DNA from: a bacterium 1XD8-76
GTDB taxonomy: Bacteria; Bacillota; Clostridia; Lachnospirales; Lachnospiraceae
Assembly: GCA_003611955.1 (NCBI GenBank)
Contig: RAZE01000002.1
Span: forward strand, 216,547-280,546
Length of the DNA: 64,000 bases
Direction: 5' to 3'
Shown: one piece after another, positions 7,956 to 16,826 of the stretch
How the letters are laid out: each line of letters starts with the position of its first letter
Position numbering within the stretch: position 1 is the first letter of the stretch
The notes under the pieces: model-generated
Databases searched by the model: none
Told to the model about the DNA's origin: nothing
The model's input: only the letters and a program-made list of their open reading frames with translations
Translations under genes and position numbers: made by a program

Positions 7956-8861
7956 ATGGCAAGACCAAGAAGCCCTGACAGAGACAAAGCAAGGCAGCTC
8001 TGGCTGGAAAGCGGAAAAAGCCGCCTGCTGAAAAGTATCGCGGAGGAGTTGCAGGTATCAGAGGAACAGGTAAGGAAGTGGAAGAGTCAGGATAAATGGG
8101 ATAAAGTAACGTTACTAAAAGGGAATAGTAACGTTACTAAAAACAACCATAAAGAAAATGATAAAGAAAAAGCCATTGCGGATGAAGTTGCCCAAGTGAT
8201 AGAAAATCCAGAATTAACAGATAAGCAGAGGCTTTTTTGTTGTTTATATGTTAAATGCTTCAATGCGACTAAAGCATACCAGAAAGCATATGGAGTGGAT
8301 TATGCTACGGCACTGGCTGCAGGACCAAGATTATTAGGAAATGTTAGGGTAAAAGCGGAAATCCGCCGCTTAAAACAGAACCGCCTTAATCGCGAAATGT
8401 TATCCGAAGAGGATATATTTCAGAAGTATATGGATATAGCCTTTGCAGATATCACTGACTATGTGGAGTTCGGGCGAGAGACAATTCCTGTCATGGGTCC
8501 GTTTGGTCCCATCGTTATGAAAGATGAAGAAACCGGTGAAAAAATAGAGGTCAAAAAAGAAGTGAATGTTGTCCGTTTCAAGGAATCATGTAATATTGAT
8601 GGGACACTGATCAGTGAGGTTAAGCAGGGGAAAGATGGGGCGAGTATAAAACTTGCCGATCGTATGAAAGCGCTTGACTGGATCTCTGGACATATGGATT
8701 TGGCGACAGCGGAGCAAAAAGCGAGAATAGAAGTCCTGAGATCAAAAGTGGTTCAAAAAGATATAAACAAAGAAATGACACAGGATTGGAAAACGGCGAT
8801 CATCGAGATATCGAAGCGGAGGAAAGAAAAAGTAGATGGAAGACCTGATGAATGCCCTTGA
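7956..8861 (+). CDS. terS: Terminase small subunit
   Basis: A 301-residue packaging protein. The N-terminal HTH (SIAEELQVSEEQVRKWK) is the phBC6A51-type DNA-binding domain. A terminase_2-type domain follows (LTDKQRLFCCLYVKCFNATK ... LLGNVRVKAEIRRLK), then a C-terminal oligomer or large-subunit-binding region. It overlaps terL by 26 bases. The coding sequence contains two copies of a 15-base repeat with a palindromic core (8106-8120, 8128-8142), listed separately as a possible pac site. Confidence 0.9.
   Translation: MARPRSPDRDKARQLWLESGKSRLLKSIAEELQVSEEQVRKWKSQDKWDKVTLLKGNSNVTKNNHKENDKEKAIADEVAQVIENPELTDKQRLFCCLYVKCFNATKAYQKAYGVDYATALAAGPRLLGNVRVKAEIRRLKQNRLNREMLSEEDIFQKYMDIAFADITDYVEFGRETIPVMGPFGPIVMKDEETGEKIEVKKEVNVVRFKESCNIDGTLISEVKQGKDGASIKLADRMKALDWISGHMDLATAEQKARIEVLRSKVVQKDINKEMTQDWKTAIIEISKRRKEKVDGRPDECP
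8106..8142. repeat. Two palindromic 15-base repeats inside terS
   Basis: GTAACGTTACTAAAA occurs at 8106-8120 and again at 8128-8142, a 22-bp period (two helical turns). The first ten bases are a perfect palindrome. The repeats fall in the low-complexity linker between the HTH and the terminase_2 domain (residues around VTLLKGNSNVTK), where codon choice is free. Packaging initiation sites of several phages lie in or beside terS, so a TerS-bound pac element is a reasonable inference. Confidence 0.6.
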
Positions 8862-10284
8862 GATTTATTACGATGATCCGGCGGCCTTCCTGGAAGATCT
8901 TCTAGGTATGAAATGTGACAGCTGGCAGGAGGAAGTCGCGGCGGATGTCGCAGCTTATCCTAAAGTTACAGTGAAATCCGGTCAGGGTGTTGGTAAGACA
9001 GCGCTGGAAGCCGGTCTTATCATATGGTTTCTTGTATGTAGACCCTATTCTAAAGTGATTGCCACGGCGCCGACCATGCAACAGCTTTATGATGTTCTTT
9101 GGGCAGAAATAGCGAAATGGCTAAGCTCTTCACTGATAAAGAACCTGCTTACTTGGACAAAAACAAAAATTTATATGGCGGGGGATTCGGAGCGCTGGTT
9201 CGCAGTCGCAAAGACGGCGACAAAACCAGAGAATATGCAGGGATTCCACGAAGATCATATGTTGATAGTAGTGGATGAGGCATCCGGCGTCGCGGATCCG
9301 ATCATGGAGGCAATATTGGGAACACTGACGGGTTGGGATAATAAATTACTCCTGATGAGCAATCCAACCAAGACCAGTGGCGCATTTTATGACAGCCATA
9401 TGGCAAACCGGGCGCTGTATCGGTGCCATACGGTAAACTCTGAGAATAGCCGACGCACTGACAAGGACAATATCGCGGCTATGAAGCGGAAGTACGGAGA
9501 AAACAGCAATGTGGTTCGTGTCCGTGTATATGGAGAGTTTCCAGAACAGGAAGATGATGTTTTTATTTCTCTTATCGATATTGAACAATGTAGCAATAAA
9601 AGATACGAGTTGCCGGAAGAAAAATATTCGTCTTTTATTATTTTTGGCGTTGACGTTGCAAGATTTGGGGATGATGAAACTGTTATATACAGAAACGCCA
9701 AAGGAAGAATCAGACTGGCTAAAAGTTATCGTGGTCAGGATTTGATGCGAACTGTTGGAGAGATAGTGGCATTATACAAGCAAACTATTAAAGATTTTCC
9801 AGAATATAAGGGAGGAATTTATGTGAATATCGATGATACTGGTCTTGGTGGAGGAGTAACAGATCGATTAAATGAGGTGAAAAGAGAACAATCTCTAAAT
9901 AGATTATTTGTAATCCCTATCAATGCAGCAGAAAAAATTGAAACAGATACCAAAGATGGTAAAGATGCTGCAGATCATTATAATAATCTGACTACGCATA
10001 TGTGGGCGGTTCTTCGAGATCTTCTTAGGAACAGAGAGATAGAAATTGCAGATGATTCAGATAGTATTGCGCAACTTGCTTCAAGAAAATATTTCATGGC
10101 TTCAAACGGAAAGCTTGAGCTTGAAAGCAAGAAAGAAATGAAGAAAAGAAATCTTCCATCTCCAGACAGGGGGGATGCAATGGCTCTGTCAGTATATCTT
10201 GGAAAAATTAAAAAATATACAGGAAGTGTGCCAAGCAGTGATGCTATTAACGGTCTTAATAAATCAAGCTATTGGAGAAGGTGA
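8836..10284 (+). CDS. terL: Terminase large subunit
   Basis: A 482-residue packaging ATPase/nuclease. Walker A is SGQGVGKT near residue 53, and Walker B with the catalytic Glu is LIVVDEASG near residue 145. The C-terminal nuclease domain has acidic motifs VDVARFGDDETV and IDDTGLGGG and a late DRGDAMALS. Length and motif order are normal. ATG 8836 lies inside the end of terS, after GGAGGAAAG, which suggests coupling. Confidence 0.93.
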   Translation: MEDLMNALEIYYDDPAAFLEDLLGMKCDSWQEEVAADVAAYPKVTVKSGQGVGKTALEAGLIIWFLVCRPYSKVIATAPTMQQLYDVLWAEIAKWLSSSLIKNLLTWTKTKIYMAGDSERWFAVAKTATKPENMQGFHEDHMLIVVDEASGVADPIMEAILGTLTGWDNKLLLMSNPTKTSGAFYDSHMANRALYRCHTVNSENSRRTDKDNIAAMKRKYGENSNVVRVRVYGEFPEQEDDVFISLIDIEQCSNKRYELPEEKYSSFIIFGVDVARFGDDETVIYRNAKGRIRLAKSYRGQDLMRTVGEIVALYKQTIKDFPEYKGGIYVNIDDTGLGGGVTDRLNEVKREQSLNRLFVIPINAAEKIETDTKDGKDAADHYNNLTTHMWAVLRDLLRNREIEIADDSDSIAQLASRKYFMASNGKLELESKKEMKKRNLPSPDRGDAMALSVYLGKIKKYTGSVPSSDAINGLNKSSYWRR

Positions 10285-10295
10285 GGTGAGGACAG

Positions 10296-11708
10296 ATGGC
10301 TGAAAACAAAGAGATTGGACGTATAGGACAGCGACGATATGGAGGAACCATATACGAAGAGTTTTTGCCGGAGTTGAGAGGGCACAGAGGGATAGCGGCC
10401 TACACGGAAATGTCTGAGAATGATGATATAGTGGGAGCTATTCTTTTTGCTATAGAGATGCTGGTTAGGCAGTGTGACTGGAACGTGGAACCTGGTGGGG
10501 ATACGGCAAAGGATAAAGAAGCTGCTGAGTTTGTGGAAACCTGTATGAACGATATGCAGGATACCTGGATAGACACCATTTCTGAAATATTGTCTTTCCT
10601 CACATACGGATGGAGCTACCATGAGATTGTGTATAAGCGACGGATGGGGAACACCAAGGATCCACGGACAAAGAGCAAATATAGTGATGGGCTGATCGGT
10701 TGGAGGAAACTGCCTATTAGAGCGCAGGAAACACTTTATCAGTGGGAGTACGACAATGAGGATAATCTGTTGGGAATGACGCAGATGCCGCCTCCTGATT
10801 TTGGTACTTTCACGATACCCATTGAGAAGGCCCTGCTATTTCGCACAAAGTCAAGAAAGAATAATCCGGAAGGCAGGAGTATCCTGAGGAACGCATACCG
10901 TCCATGGTATTTCAAACGGCGCATACAGGAGATTGAAGGGATTGGCATTGAAAGAGACCTGGCTGGTTTGCCAGTCATACACACTCCAGATGGAGTTGAT
11001 CCGTGGGATGAAAACATACCGGATAATGTTAAAAGATACGCAAAATTGCAGGGTATGGTGAGAGGCATCAGAAGGGATGAAATGGAGGGGCTTGTTCTTC
11101 CGGCAGGATATGAATTTGAACTTTTAAGCACTGGAGGCACCAGACAATTTGATACAAATGCGATCATTAACCGCTATGATACCCGAATTGCAATGACGGT
11201 ACTGGCGGATTTTATTTTTCTGGGGCACGATAAAACCGGTAGCTGGGCATTGAGTTCCGATAAGACGGAGCTGTTTGCTGTTGCCATAGGGGCGTTTCTG
11301 GATATTATCTGTCAGACGTTCAACAGTCAGGGTATACCAGCGTTGATTGATATTAACGGCCAACATTTCGCTGGTATCACAGAGTATCCTAAAATGACAC
11401 ACGGAGATATTGAGGATGCTGACATCACAAAGGTGGCAGCGTTCATCAGAGACATGACTGGTATAGGCGTCCTGATACCAGATGATGGCTTAGAGGATTA
11501 CATTCGGCAGGTGGGGCATCTCCCAGAAAGGACCTCTGACACCAGGGAGCTTGATCGGACGAGGCAGGATCAGCAGGAGCAGAACCAGCCGCCAGAGCCG
11601 GAGACAGCAGCAGGTGTTGAACCAGACAAAGATGAAGTTCCGGACAAGAAAGTTGAGGAGGCCAAGAAACGGCTGGGGAGGAAAATTGACGTATGGGATT
11701 CCGGATGA
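10296..11708 (+). CDS. Phage portal protein (Mu gp29/DUF935-like)
   Basis: A 470-residue portal. The conserved N-terminal portion (TEMSENDDIVGAILFAIEML, then SILSFLTYGWSYHEIVYKRR-like sequence) and the central TKSRKNNPEGRSILRNAY match the portal family found in Mu-like and related myophage head modules. It forms the dodecameric vertex through which DNA passes. It follows terL by 11 bases and overlaps the MuF gene. The C-terminus is an acidic, Gln-rich tail. Confidence 0.88.
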   Translation: MAENKEIGRIGQRRYGGTIYEEFLPELRGHRGIAAYTEMSENDDIVGAILFAIEMLVRQCDWNVEPGGDTAKDKEAAEFVETCMNDMQDTWIDTISEILSFLTYGWSYHEIVYKRRMGNTKDPRTKSKYSDGLIGWRKLPIRAQETLYQWEYDNEDNLLGMTQMPPPDFGTFTIPIEKALLFRTKSRKNNPEGRSILRNAYRPWYFKRRIQEIEGIGIERDLAGLPVIHTPDGVDPWDENIPDNVKRYAKLQGMVRGIRRDEMEGLVLPAGYEFELLSTGGTRQFDTNAIINRYDTRIAMTVLADFIFLGHDKTGSWALSSDKTELFAVAIGAFLDIICQTFNSQGIPALIDINGQHFAGITEYPKMTHGDIEDADITKVAAFIRDMTGIGVLIPDDGLEDYIRQVGHLPERTSDTRELDRTRQDQQEQNQPPEPETAAGVEPDKDEVPDKKVEEAKKRLGRKIDVWDSG

Positions 11709-13168
11709 TTCCACCAAAAAGGGTGAGAAAAGTAAAAACAAAGAATGGTCAGGAAGTTCTTCGACGACTGGAAGAGTACCTGGAAAGTGCCGCTGTTACT
11801 GGGGAGCCTATAGAAATCTTGTGTGGTTTTTGGAAGGATCAGCAGGATGCCATTACATATCAGGAATTAAGACAGGCCGTTAAAGAGGGATCTGTAAGCC
11901 AAGAATTATTGAGGCTATGGCAACAGGATTATTCTATTCTGGTGGAGGGAACTCTCAGCAAATTGTGGACGGATGCAATCACAGCCGGGCCAGCGGGACA
12001 ACCTATTCTTGATGGCATTGCTTTTGAACTCAACATGCAGACGTCAGGAATATTGAACTGGATCCGAGAACGTGGTGCAGAGTTTGTCACGGCGAGTACA
12101 AAGGATCAGAAAGATGCCATTGCGGCACTTCTGACGAAGAAAATGCGCGATGGCCACACGGTAGATGAACTCTCCAGACTGATCCGTCCCTGTATCGGAC
12201 TGACAGAAGGTGATGCAAAGGCAGCTGTGAAGTTTTATGATAGCATTGTGGCGACACTGAAAAAAGATCATCCACGGATGAAACCGGAAAGTATACGGAG
12301 AAAAGCGCTTGATGCTACACAGAAGTATGCGGAGAGGAAACACAGGGCGCGGGCAATGACGATTGCTCAGACCGAAAGCGCCTTTGCATATAACCGCGGT
12401 GCAGACGAGGGAATCAGGCAGGCACAGGAACAGAATTTGCTTGGAAAGTGTAAAAAACGCTGGAATACATCGGGAGATGATCAGGTCTGCAAATTGTGTG
12501 CATCCTTGGATGGCGTGGAAATTGATATGGACTCTGATTTTGAAATCGGAGGAAAGCTTTTGTTCAATGGACAGCATTTATTACCGCCGGCACATCCCCG
12601 GTGCGCATGTGCAGTGGAATACATTGAGGTTTCACCGCCTGCATTCCTAGGCGCGGGAGGTGCAGATGATTTCCAGACGGGGGAAAATGCTGGCACTAAT
12701 ATGCAGAAACTTGGGGAGATCGATCCGGAAAAGACGGAGGAGGCTTTGGAGTATTATGGGGATTTGTTCCGGGAGGATATGGTGGAAAATGTGGTTGTCA
12801 TTGATAAAGCCGGGAATTTGTACCATGCGGCAGGCAGTTCGACAAGCGTAAGTATTAGCGGCATTGACATGGCAGGCGCATCTATAACCCATAACCATCC
12901 GCTTACTAATGGGATTGTATCTTTTGGGGAAGAAGATTTTCAGTTTATGAAAGAGAACCCCAACATAGCAAAACTGCAGGCAGTGAATAAATATTATACA
13001 TATAGTGCGGTTCCACTGGATAAAATCAAGGAAATATCTTATAATGAGATATACCGTGAGGCACTTATACATGGCATGGAAGCAGTTGGGGAAGATCTAC
13101 AGCACCTGGCTATGGAAGCGCTTGCGGAAAAGGGGGGTGTTATCTATGCCAGGAAAGCAGTTAAGTGA
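11693..13168 (+). CDS. MuF head morphogenesis protein with JAB-like C-terminal domain
   Basis: A 491-residue two-part protein. Residues about 1-310 are Mu gpF-like: a helical region and then the Cys/His core GDDQVCKLCASLDG ... PPAHPRCACAVEYIE. Residues about 350-491 form an extra domain with VVVIDKAGNLYHAAG and ASITHNHPLTNGIVSFGEED. H400, H402, S410 and E413 fit the JAMM/JAB metallopeptidase pattern HxH-x7-S-x2-D, except that Glu replaces Asp. MuF proteins carrying C-terminal toxin or enzyme domains are known in Firmicutes prophages. Peptidase or toxin activity here is inferred. The small gene that follows may be its partner. Confidence 0.8.
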   Translation: MGFRMIPPKRVRKVKTKNGQEVLRRLEEYLESAAVTGEPIEILCGFWKDQQDAITYQELRQAVKEGSVSQELLRLWQQDYSILVEGTLSKLWTDAITAGPAGQPILDGIAFELNMQTSGILNWIRERGAEFVTASTKDQKDAIAALLTKKMRDGHTVDELSRLIRPCIGLTEGDAKAAVKFYDSIVATLKKDHPRMKPESIRRKALDATQKYAERKHRARAMTIAQTESAFAYNRGADEGIRQAQEQNLLGKCKKRWNTSGDDQVCKLCASLDGVEIDMDSDFEIGGKLLFNGQHLLPPAHPRCACAVEYIEVSPPAFLGAGGADDFQTGENAGTNMQKLGEIDPEKTEEALEYYGDLFREDMVENVVVIDKAGNLYHAAGSSTSVSISGIDMAGASITHNHPLTNGIVSFGEEDFQFMKENPNIAKLQAVNKYYTYSAVPLDKIKEISYNEIYREALIHGMEAVGEDLQHLAMEALAEKGGVIYARKAVK

Positions 13169-13448
13169 GCAGGAGAAAAAGGAATATGATGCAATACTTA
13201 ATGAATGGATGGGAAAAATAGATGAAATACCATCTTATGAGGAACGTAAGGGTGGAAATTGCTTGGATAATGGATATAACGGGATTTATACGGAACTCGA
13301 GAGAATTTATAGGCCTAAGCTGGATAAGATTCTTGGAAGGGATGGCCAAGTGGAAAAGGAGACTCAGTCAACCTCAAAAATAAAGAAATTTTCTGACATG
13401 ATAGTGCGGAATACGAATGGGTTCCCGGAATTGCCCAAAACGAAATAA
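13146..13448 (+). CDS. Small protein after MuF fusion (possible partner or immunity)
   Basis: A 100-residue acidic/helical protein (MPGKQLSEQEKKEYDAILNE) that overlaps the 3' end of the MuF gene by 23 bases. The position directly after a MuF C-terminal enzyme domain is where immunity genes lie in polymorphic-toxin layouts. Its last third contains KIKKFSDMIVRN, which resembles the start of the next gene (KKFSDLIQKS), as if the cassette was inserted by duplication at that point. A terminator follows it at once. Function unproven. Confidence 0.55.
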   Translation: MPGKQLSEQEKKEYDAILNEWMGKIDEIPSYEERKGGNCLDNGYNGIYTELERIYRPKLDKILGRDGQVEKETQSTSKIKKFSDMIVRNTNGFPELPKTK

Positions 13449-13461
13449 TGGAAAAATTTAT

Positions 13462-13486
13462 AAGCTGTCGTCCGGCAGCTTTTTTG
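13462..13486 (+). terminator. Terminator after the MuF partner gene
   Basis: AAGCTGTC and GGCAGCTT form a hairpin followed by TTTTTT. It interrupts the head operon between the MuF/partner pair and the protease gene, which is unusual inside a late operon and fits an inserted cassette. Confidence 0.6.
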
Positions 13487-13506
13487 GTAGGAAGAAGGTG
13501 GTAAAT

Positions 13507-13965
13507 GTGAAAAAATTTTCTGACCTGATCCAGAAATCGGCTGATATCCAGAAGGTGGATGACATCATCAAAGGGCGCTTAAAAATCATGAAATCTGATG
13601 ATGAAAAGATGCTGGCCTTTGGATGGGCGAGTGTTTCCATGCGTGTAGATGGAGAACTAATCGAAGACTGGCAGAAAGACATCGTAGAACCGGAAGAACT
13701 GGAAAGGGCAGCATATGAGTATGTTCTGCTGTACCGGGAAGGTGGAGAGATGCATGAGAGAGGAGGCGCTGCTGTTCTGATAGAGAGTGTAGTGTTCACG
13801 GAAGAGAAGATGCAGGCTATGGGCATTCCGCCCGGTACCCTTCCGATCGGCTGGTGGATCGGCTTCAAAGTCCTGGATGAAGATGTCTGGGAAAAGGTAA
13901 AAGATGGGACATATTCGATGTTTTCGATCGAAGGAACAGCTGAAAGGGTAGAAGTTACAGAATAA
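13507..13965 (+). CDS. XkdF-like prohead protease
   Basis: A 152-residue protein matching the XkdF/Peptidase_S78_2 family: FGWASVSMRVDGELIEDWQ, IVEPEELERAAYEYVL, HERGGAAVLIESVVF and GWWIGFKVLDEDVWEKVKDG. The His before a loop and the Ser near MFSIEG are the expected catalytic positions of a prohead serine protease. It starts at GTG 13507 after AGGAAGAAGGTGG. It would process scaffold and capsid. A terminator-like hairpin follows. Confidence 0.85.
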   Translation: MKKFSDLIQKSADIQKVDDIIKGRLKIMKSDDEKMLAFGWASVSMRVDGELIEDWQKDIVEPEELERAAYEYVLLYREGGEMHERGGAAVLIESVVFTEEKMQAMGIPPGTLPIGWWIGFKVLDEDVWEKVKDGTYSMFSIEGTAERVEVTE

Positions 13966-13990
13966 CAGTATATATTTTGATAAATCAAGA

Positions 13991-14016
13991 GGCATCCGAA
14001 AACGGGTGCTTTTTTG
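13991..14016 (+). terminator. Hairpin with T-run between protease and scaffold genes
   Basis: GGCATCCG and CGGGTGCT pair around AAAA and are followed by six T residues and a G. It sits in the 80-base gap between the XkdF-like gene and the scaffold-like gene. It may act as a partial terminator or RNA processing point, since downstream head genes must still be expressed. Confidence 0.55.
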
Positions 14017-14048
14017 TTTTATAAAAATCTATGGAAAGGAGGAGTAAA

Positions 14049-15320
14049 GTGGCTGCAAAATTGAAAAACCTCAAAATCAGTAAGGTTGATTTTGTGGATG
14101 AAGGTGCCAATCCTGATGCGGACATCAAAATGACAAAACGGAAGGATGGTGAAAAGCCGTCTGCGGAGGCGGATGGCAGGAAGGATGCCAGAAGCGTGCT
14201 GAAAAAGCTGTTTGATTTTATCGGAAAAGCAGCGGGCATGGGTGAGGATGAGATTGACAGTGCAGTGGATGAAATACAGAAAGGCGATTTTGTGAGTTTT
14301 CACGAAAAAGTCAATGAAATGAATAATCGGAAGATCGCTGATGAAATGTGGGATATCTGTTATGCACTGCAGTCTGCCCTCTGCTCGATCCTGAATGATG
14401 AGGAAATAGACAGTACCAGTACGGCAACGGCGATGCAGGAGAGCCTTGATGAATTTTACGAGGTCGTAAAAGAGTCCATCTCGAAATGGTCCAGCGGCAA
14501 AGAAACAGGCATTGTCAGAAAGAGTGAGGAGGTATCTGAGACCGAGCTGAGTATCATGGAATCTGCAGTAAAAAGACTGAATGCCTCCATTGACAAGGCG
14601 AAAGATGCAGGAAAGAAATCAAAGGAGGATGAAAATAACATTGAAGACCCGAAAGGAGAGGAAAAAGAAATGGGAATGAAGATCGACAAGAGCAAACTGA
14701 CAGAGGCAGAAAAAGCTTTTCTGGAAAGTATCGAAAAGCGTTATGGCACAGAGGAGGGAGCTGATCCGAATAACGGAGGTACAGGTACGCCCGGATCTGC
14801 AGACCAGGTCCAGACCGGAGCAGCGCCGGCGGTGACAAAATCTGCACCGACAGGCACAGGTGCGGAACCTGCACAGCAGGAAGAGGGACCGAACGATATC
14901 TACAAAGGACTGCACCCGGCAGTAAAAGCAGAACTGGAAGGATTAAAGAAATTCCGGGAAGAGTCGGAGGAGAGGGAACTGAAAGAAGTCGCAAAGAGAT
15001 ATGCAATCATCGGGAAGAAAGAGGAGGAGCTGGTTCCTTTGTTTAAGAGCCTCAGAGCGGCCGGAGGCACTGCTTACAATGATATGATAGCCGTGCTGGA
15101 TCAGGCAGTAGCCATGGTCGAAAAGTCCGGGGCATTTTCCGAGATCGGCAAGTCTGGTCATAGCTCCGGCACAATGGGATCCGCGGAGGCAAAGGTTGAG
15201 GCCATCGCGAAAGGGTATATGGAGAAGGATTCTTCCCTGGATTATGCTTCGGCAATAGCAAAAGCATGGGAGGATAACCCGGATTTGATGAGTGAATATG
15301 AGGAAGAGGCAGGATTCTGA
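14049..15320 (+). CDS. Head scaffold/protease-associated protein
   Basis: A 423-residue protein beginning with a conserved phage motif (KNLKISKVDFVDEGANPDAD). A long, charged, helical and low-complexity middle follows, and the C-terminus (EAIAKGYMEKDSSLDYASAI ... NPDLMSEYEEEAGF) is typical of prohead scaffold proteins of this module. It starts at GTG 14049 after AAAGGAGGAG. An internal ATG at 14670 (MGMKIDKSKL), preceded by AAAGGAGAGGAAA, could give a shorter scaffold-only product. Confidence 0.75.
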   Translation: MAAKLKNLKISKVDFVDEGANPDADIKMTKRKDGEKPSAEADGRKDARSVLKKLFDFIGKAAGMGEDEIDSAVDEIQKGDFVSFHEKVNEMNNRKIADEMWDICYALQSALCSILNDEEIDSTSTATAMQESLDEFYEVVKESISKWSSGKETGIVRKSEEVSETELSIMESAVKRLNASIDKAKDAGKKSKEDENNIEDPKGEEKEMGMKIDKSKLTEAEKAFLESIEKRYGTEEGADPNNGGTGTPGSADQVQTGAAPAVTKSAPTGTGAEPAQQEEGPNDIYKGLHPAVKAELEGLKKFREESEERELKEVAKRYAIIGKKEEELVPLFKSLRAAGGTAYNDMIAVLDQAVAMVEKSGAFSEIGKSGHSSGTMGSAEAKVEAIAKGYMEKDSSLDYASAIAKAWEDNPDLMSEYEEEAGF

Positions 15321-15337
15321 GGAAGGAGGTTAGAAAA

Positions 15338-15793
15338 GTGGCAAACAGAAATTTCAACGGAGTACAGATTAACCAGAGTGTGACTATCGTGGAGCAGGCC
15401 GGAGCGGAGATCAAGGATGTGAGGAACCGGATCGTGGCATACGATAAGGACGGCAATGTTGTCCTTGCGGCGGATGGTTCCGCAGTTTTAGTAGGGATCG
15501 CGCTGATCGAGGCAGGAGCCAATGATATCACTGGTGTAGAATCCGGCAAGGTGAATGCCGGTGATGATGTTGACATCCAGATCAAGGACATCGGCTACAT
15601 TCTTGCCGGTGGCGATATTGCCAAAGGAGATGAGGTCACGGCATCCGGCGGTCTGGCCGTCAAGGCAGAGTCCGGCAACTATGTGGTTGGCATCGCACTT
15701 TCGGCGGTTGAAAAAGACGAATACTGCAGAGTGCAGATCATGAAATATCAGAAGAGCCAGGAGGCTCAGGAGGAGGTAAAGAATAATGGCTAA
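15338..15793 (+). CDS. Capsid decoration protein (DUF2190-like)
   Basis: A 151-residue protein of small beta repeats (GDDVDIQIKDIGYILAGGDI, GDEVTASGGLAVKAESG), the pattern of head cement or decoration proteins placed before the major capsid gene. It starts at GTG 15338 after GGAAGGAGG and overlaps the capsid gene by 8 bases. Confidence 0.75.
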   Translation: MANRNFNGVQINQSVTIVEQAGAEIKDVRNRIVAYDKDGNVVLAADGSAVLVGIALIEAGANDITGVESGKVNAGDDVDIQIKDIGYILAGGDIAKGDEVTASGGLAVKAESGNYVVGIALSAVEKDEYCRVQIMKYQKSQEAQEEVKNNG

Positions 15794-16814
15794 AAGAACA
15801 GCAGCAAGCATCCAGGCAGATATAGCGAAGGGTGCTTTCAGACCACATACGGTTCTTTCTAACATGGCGCTGGCATATTACCAGAGTGACGCAAATAGCT
15901 TCGCAAAGACGATTTTCCCGATCTGTCCTGTTTCGCTGTCCTCTGACAATTATTATATATTCAACAAAGAGGATCTGTTGCGCGACAACTGGCACAGAAA
16001 ACCGGCATACGGCAAAGTTGATCCGGCAGTGCTTTCCGAGGATACGGATACTTACGCCTGCGTGGTGGACCAGATGATTATGGGTATCGACCAGATCAGG
16101 CAGACGGATCTCAACAGGAGGATGGGGCCGAGGATAGCAGACCCGAAAATGCAGAGGACAAAGACACTGGCCAGTCAGGCGAATATCCATCAGGATGCTT
16201 GGTTTGCACGTACATTTTTTAAAAAGGGTGTATGGAGTCAGGAATTTACCGGCGTCGATTCCACTACGCCTACATCCGGACAGTTTATCAAGTTCAGCAA
16301 TGGTAATTCTGACCCTTTGTCTTTTGTGGACGAGAAAAAGACAGCGATGAACGAGTCTACTGGTCGCATGCCGAACAGGATGGCACTGGGCGTCAATGTG
16401 TTTAATGCATTGAAGAAACACCCGGCGATCTTGGAGAGGGTAAAATACGGCGGCTCTACGGTGAATCCTGCATCTGTTACGCTGAATGTGCTGGCACAGC
16501 TTTTTGAGATTGACAGGATCACGGTGCAGAGATCCATCATGAATAAGGCAGAGATGGGGCAGGCGGCAAGGATGGAGTACATCGGCGATCCGAATGCGTT
16601 CCTGCTGGCCTATGCGACAGACGCTCCGTCTATCGACGAGCCTTCCGCAGGCTATATCTTTACTTGGGATATGCTTGGGAACGGCAATATTATGCCGGTT
16701 CTGAACTATCCGGGAGAATCTGGAACACATTCCGAGTTTATCGAGGGCCTTATGGCTGCTGATATGAAAAAGACGGCGGACGATTTGGGTATGTTCTTTG
16801 CAGATGCCGTGTAA
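15786..16814 (+). CDS. Major capsid protein
   Basis: A 342-residue protein in the right place (after protease, scaffold and decoration genes). Its sequence fits a HK97-fold capsid of the Mu gpT/major head group: N-terminal FPICPVSLSSDNYYIFNKED, middle GRMPNRMALGVNVFNALKKH, and LLAYATDAPSIDEPSAGYIF near the end. It is encoded with GC-richer, codon-biased sequence, as expected for a highly expressed product. Confidence 0.85.
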   Translation: MAKRTAASIQADIAKGAFRPHTVLSNMALAYYQSDANSFAKTIFPICPVSLSSDNYYIFNKEDLLRDNWHRKPAYGKVDPAVLSEDTDTYACVVDQMIMGIDQIRQTDLNRRMGPRIADPKMQRTKTLASQANIHQDAWFARTFFKKGVWSQEFTGVDSTTPTSGQFIKFSNGNSDPLSFVDEKKTAMNESTGRMPNRMALGVNVFNALKKHPAILERVKYGGSTVNPASVTLNVLAQLFEIDRITVQRSIMNKAEMGQAARMEYIGDPNAFLLAYATDAPSIDEPSAGYIFTWDMLGNGNIMPVLNYPGESGTHSEFIEGLMAADMKKTADDLGMFFADAV

Positions 16815-16826
16815 GGAGGGCGTGAT

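Noticed and set aside
10676..10687. A further ATATAGTGAT copy inside the portal gene
   Set aside because: A 9-base match is expected by chance about once in two such windows. It is 18 kb from the shufflon, not beside a fibre tip, and lies in conserved coding sequence.
15738..16730. Long open frame (330 codons) on the minus strand
   Set aside because: It lies wholly opposite the major capsid gene and is rich in His, Arg and Cys, as expected of an antisense shadow. No ribosome site.
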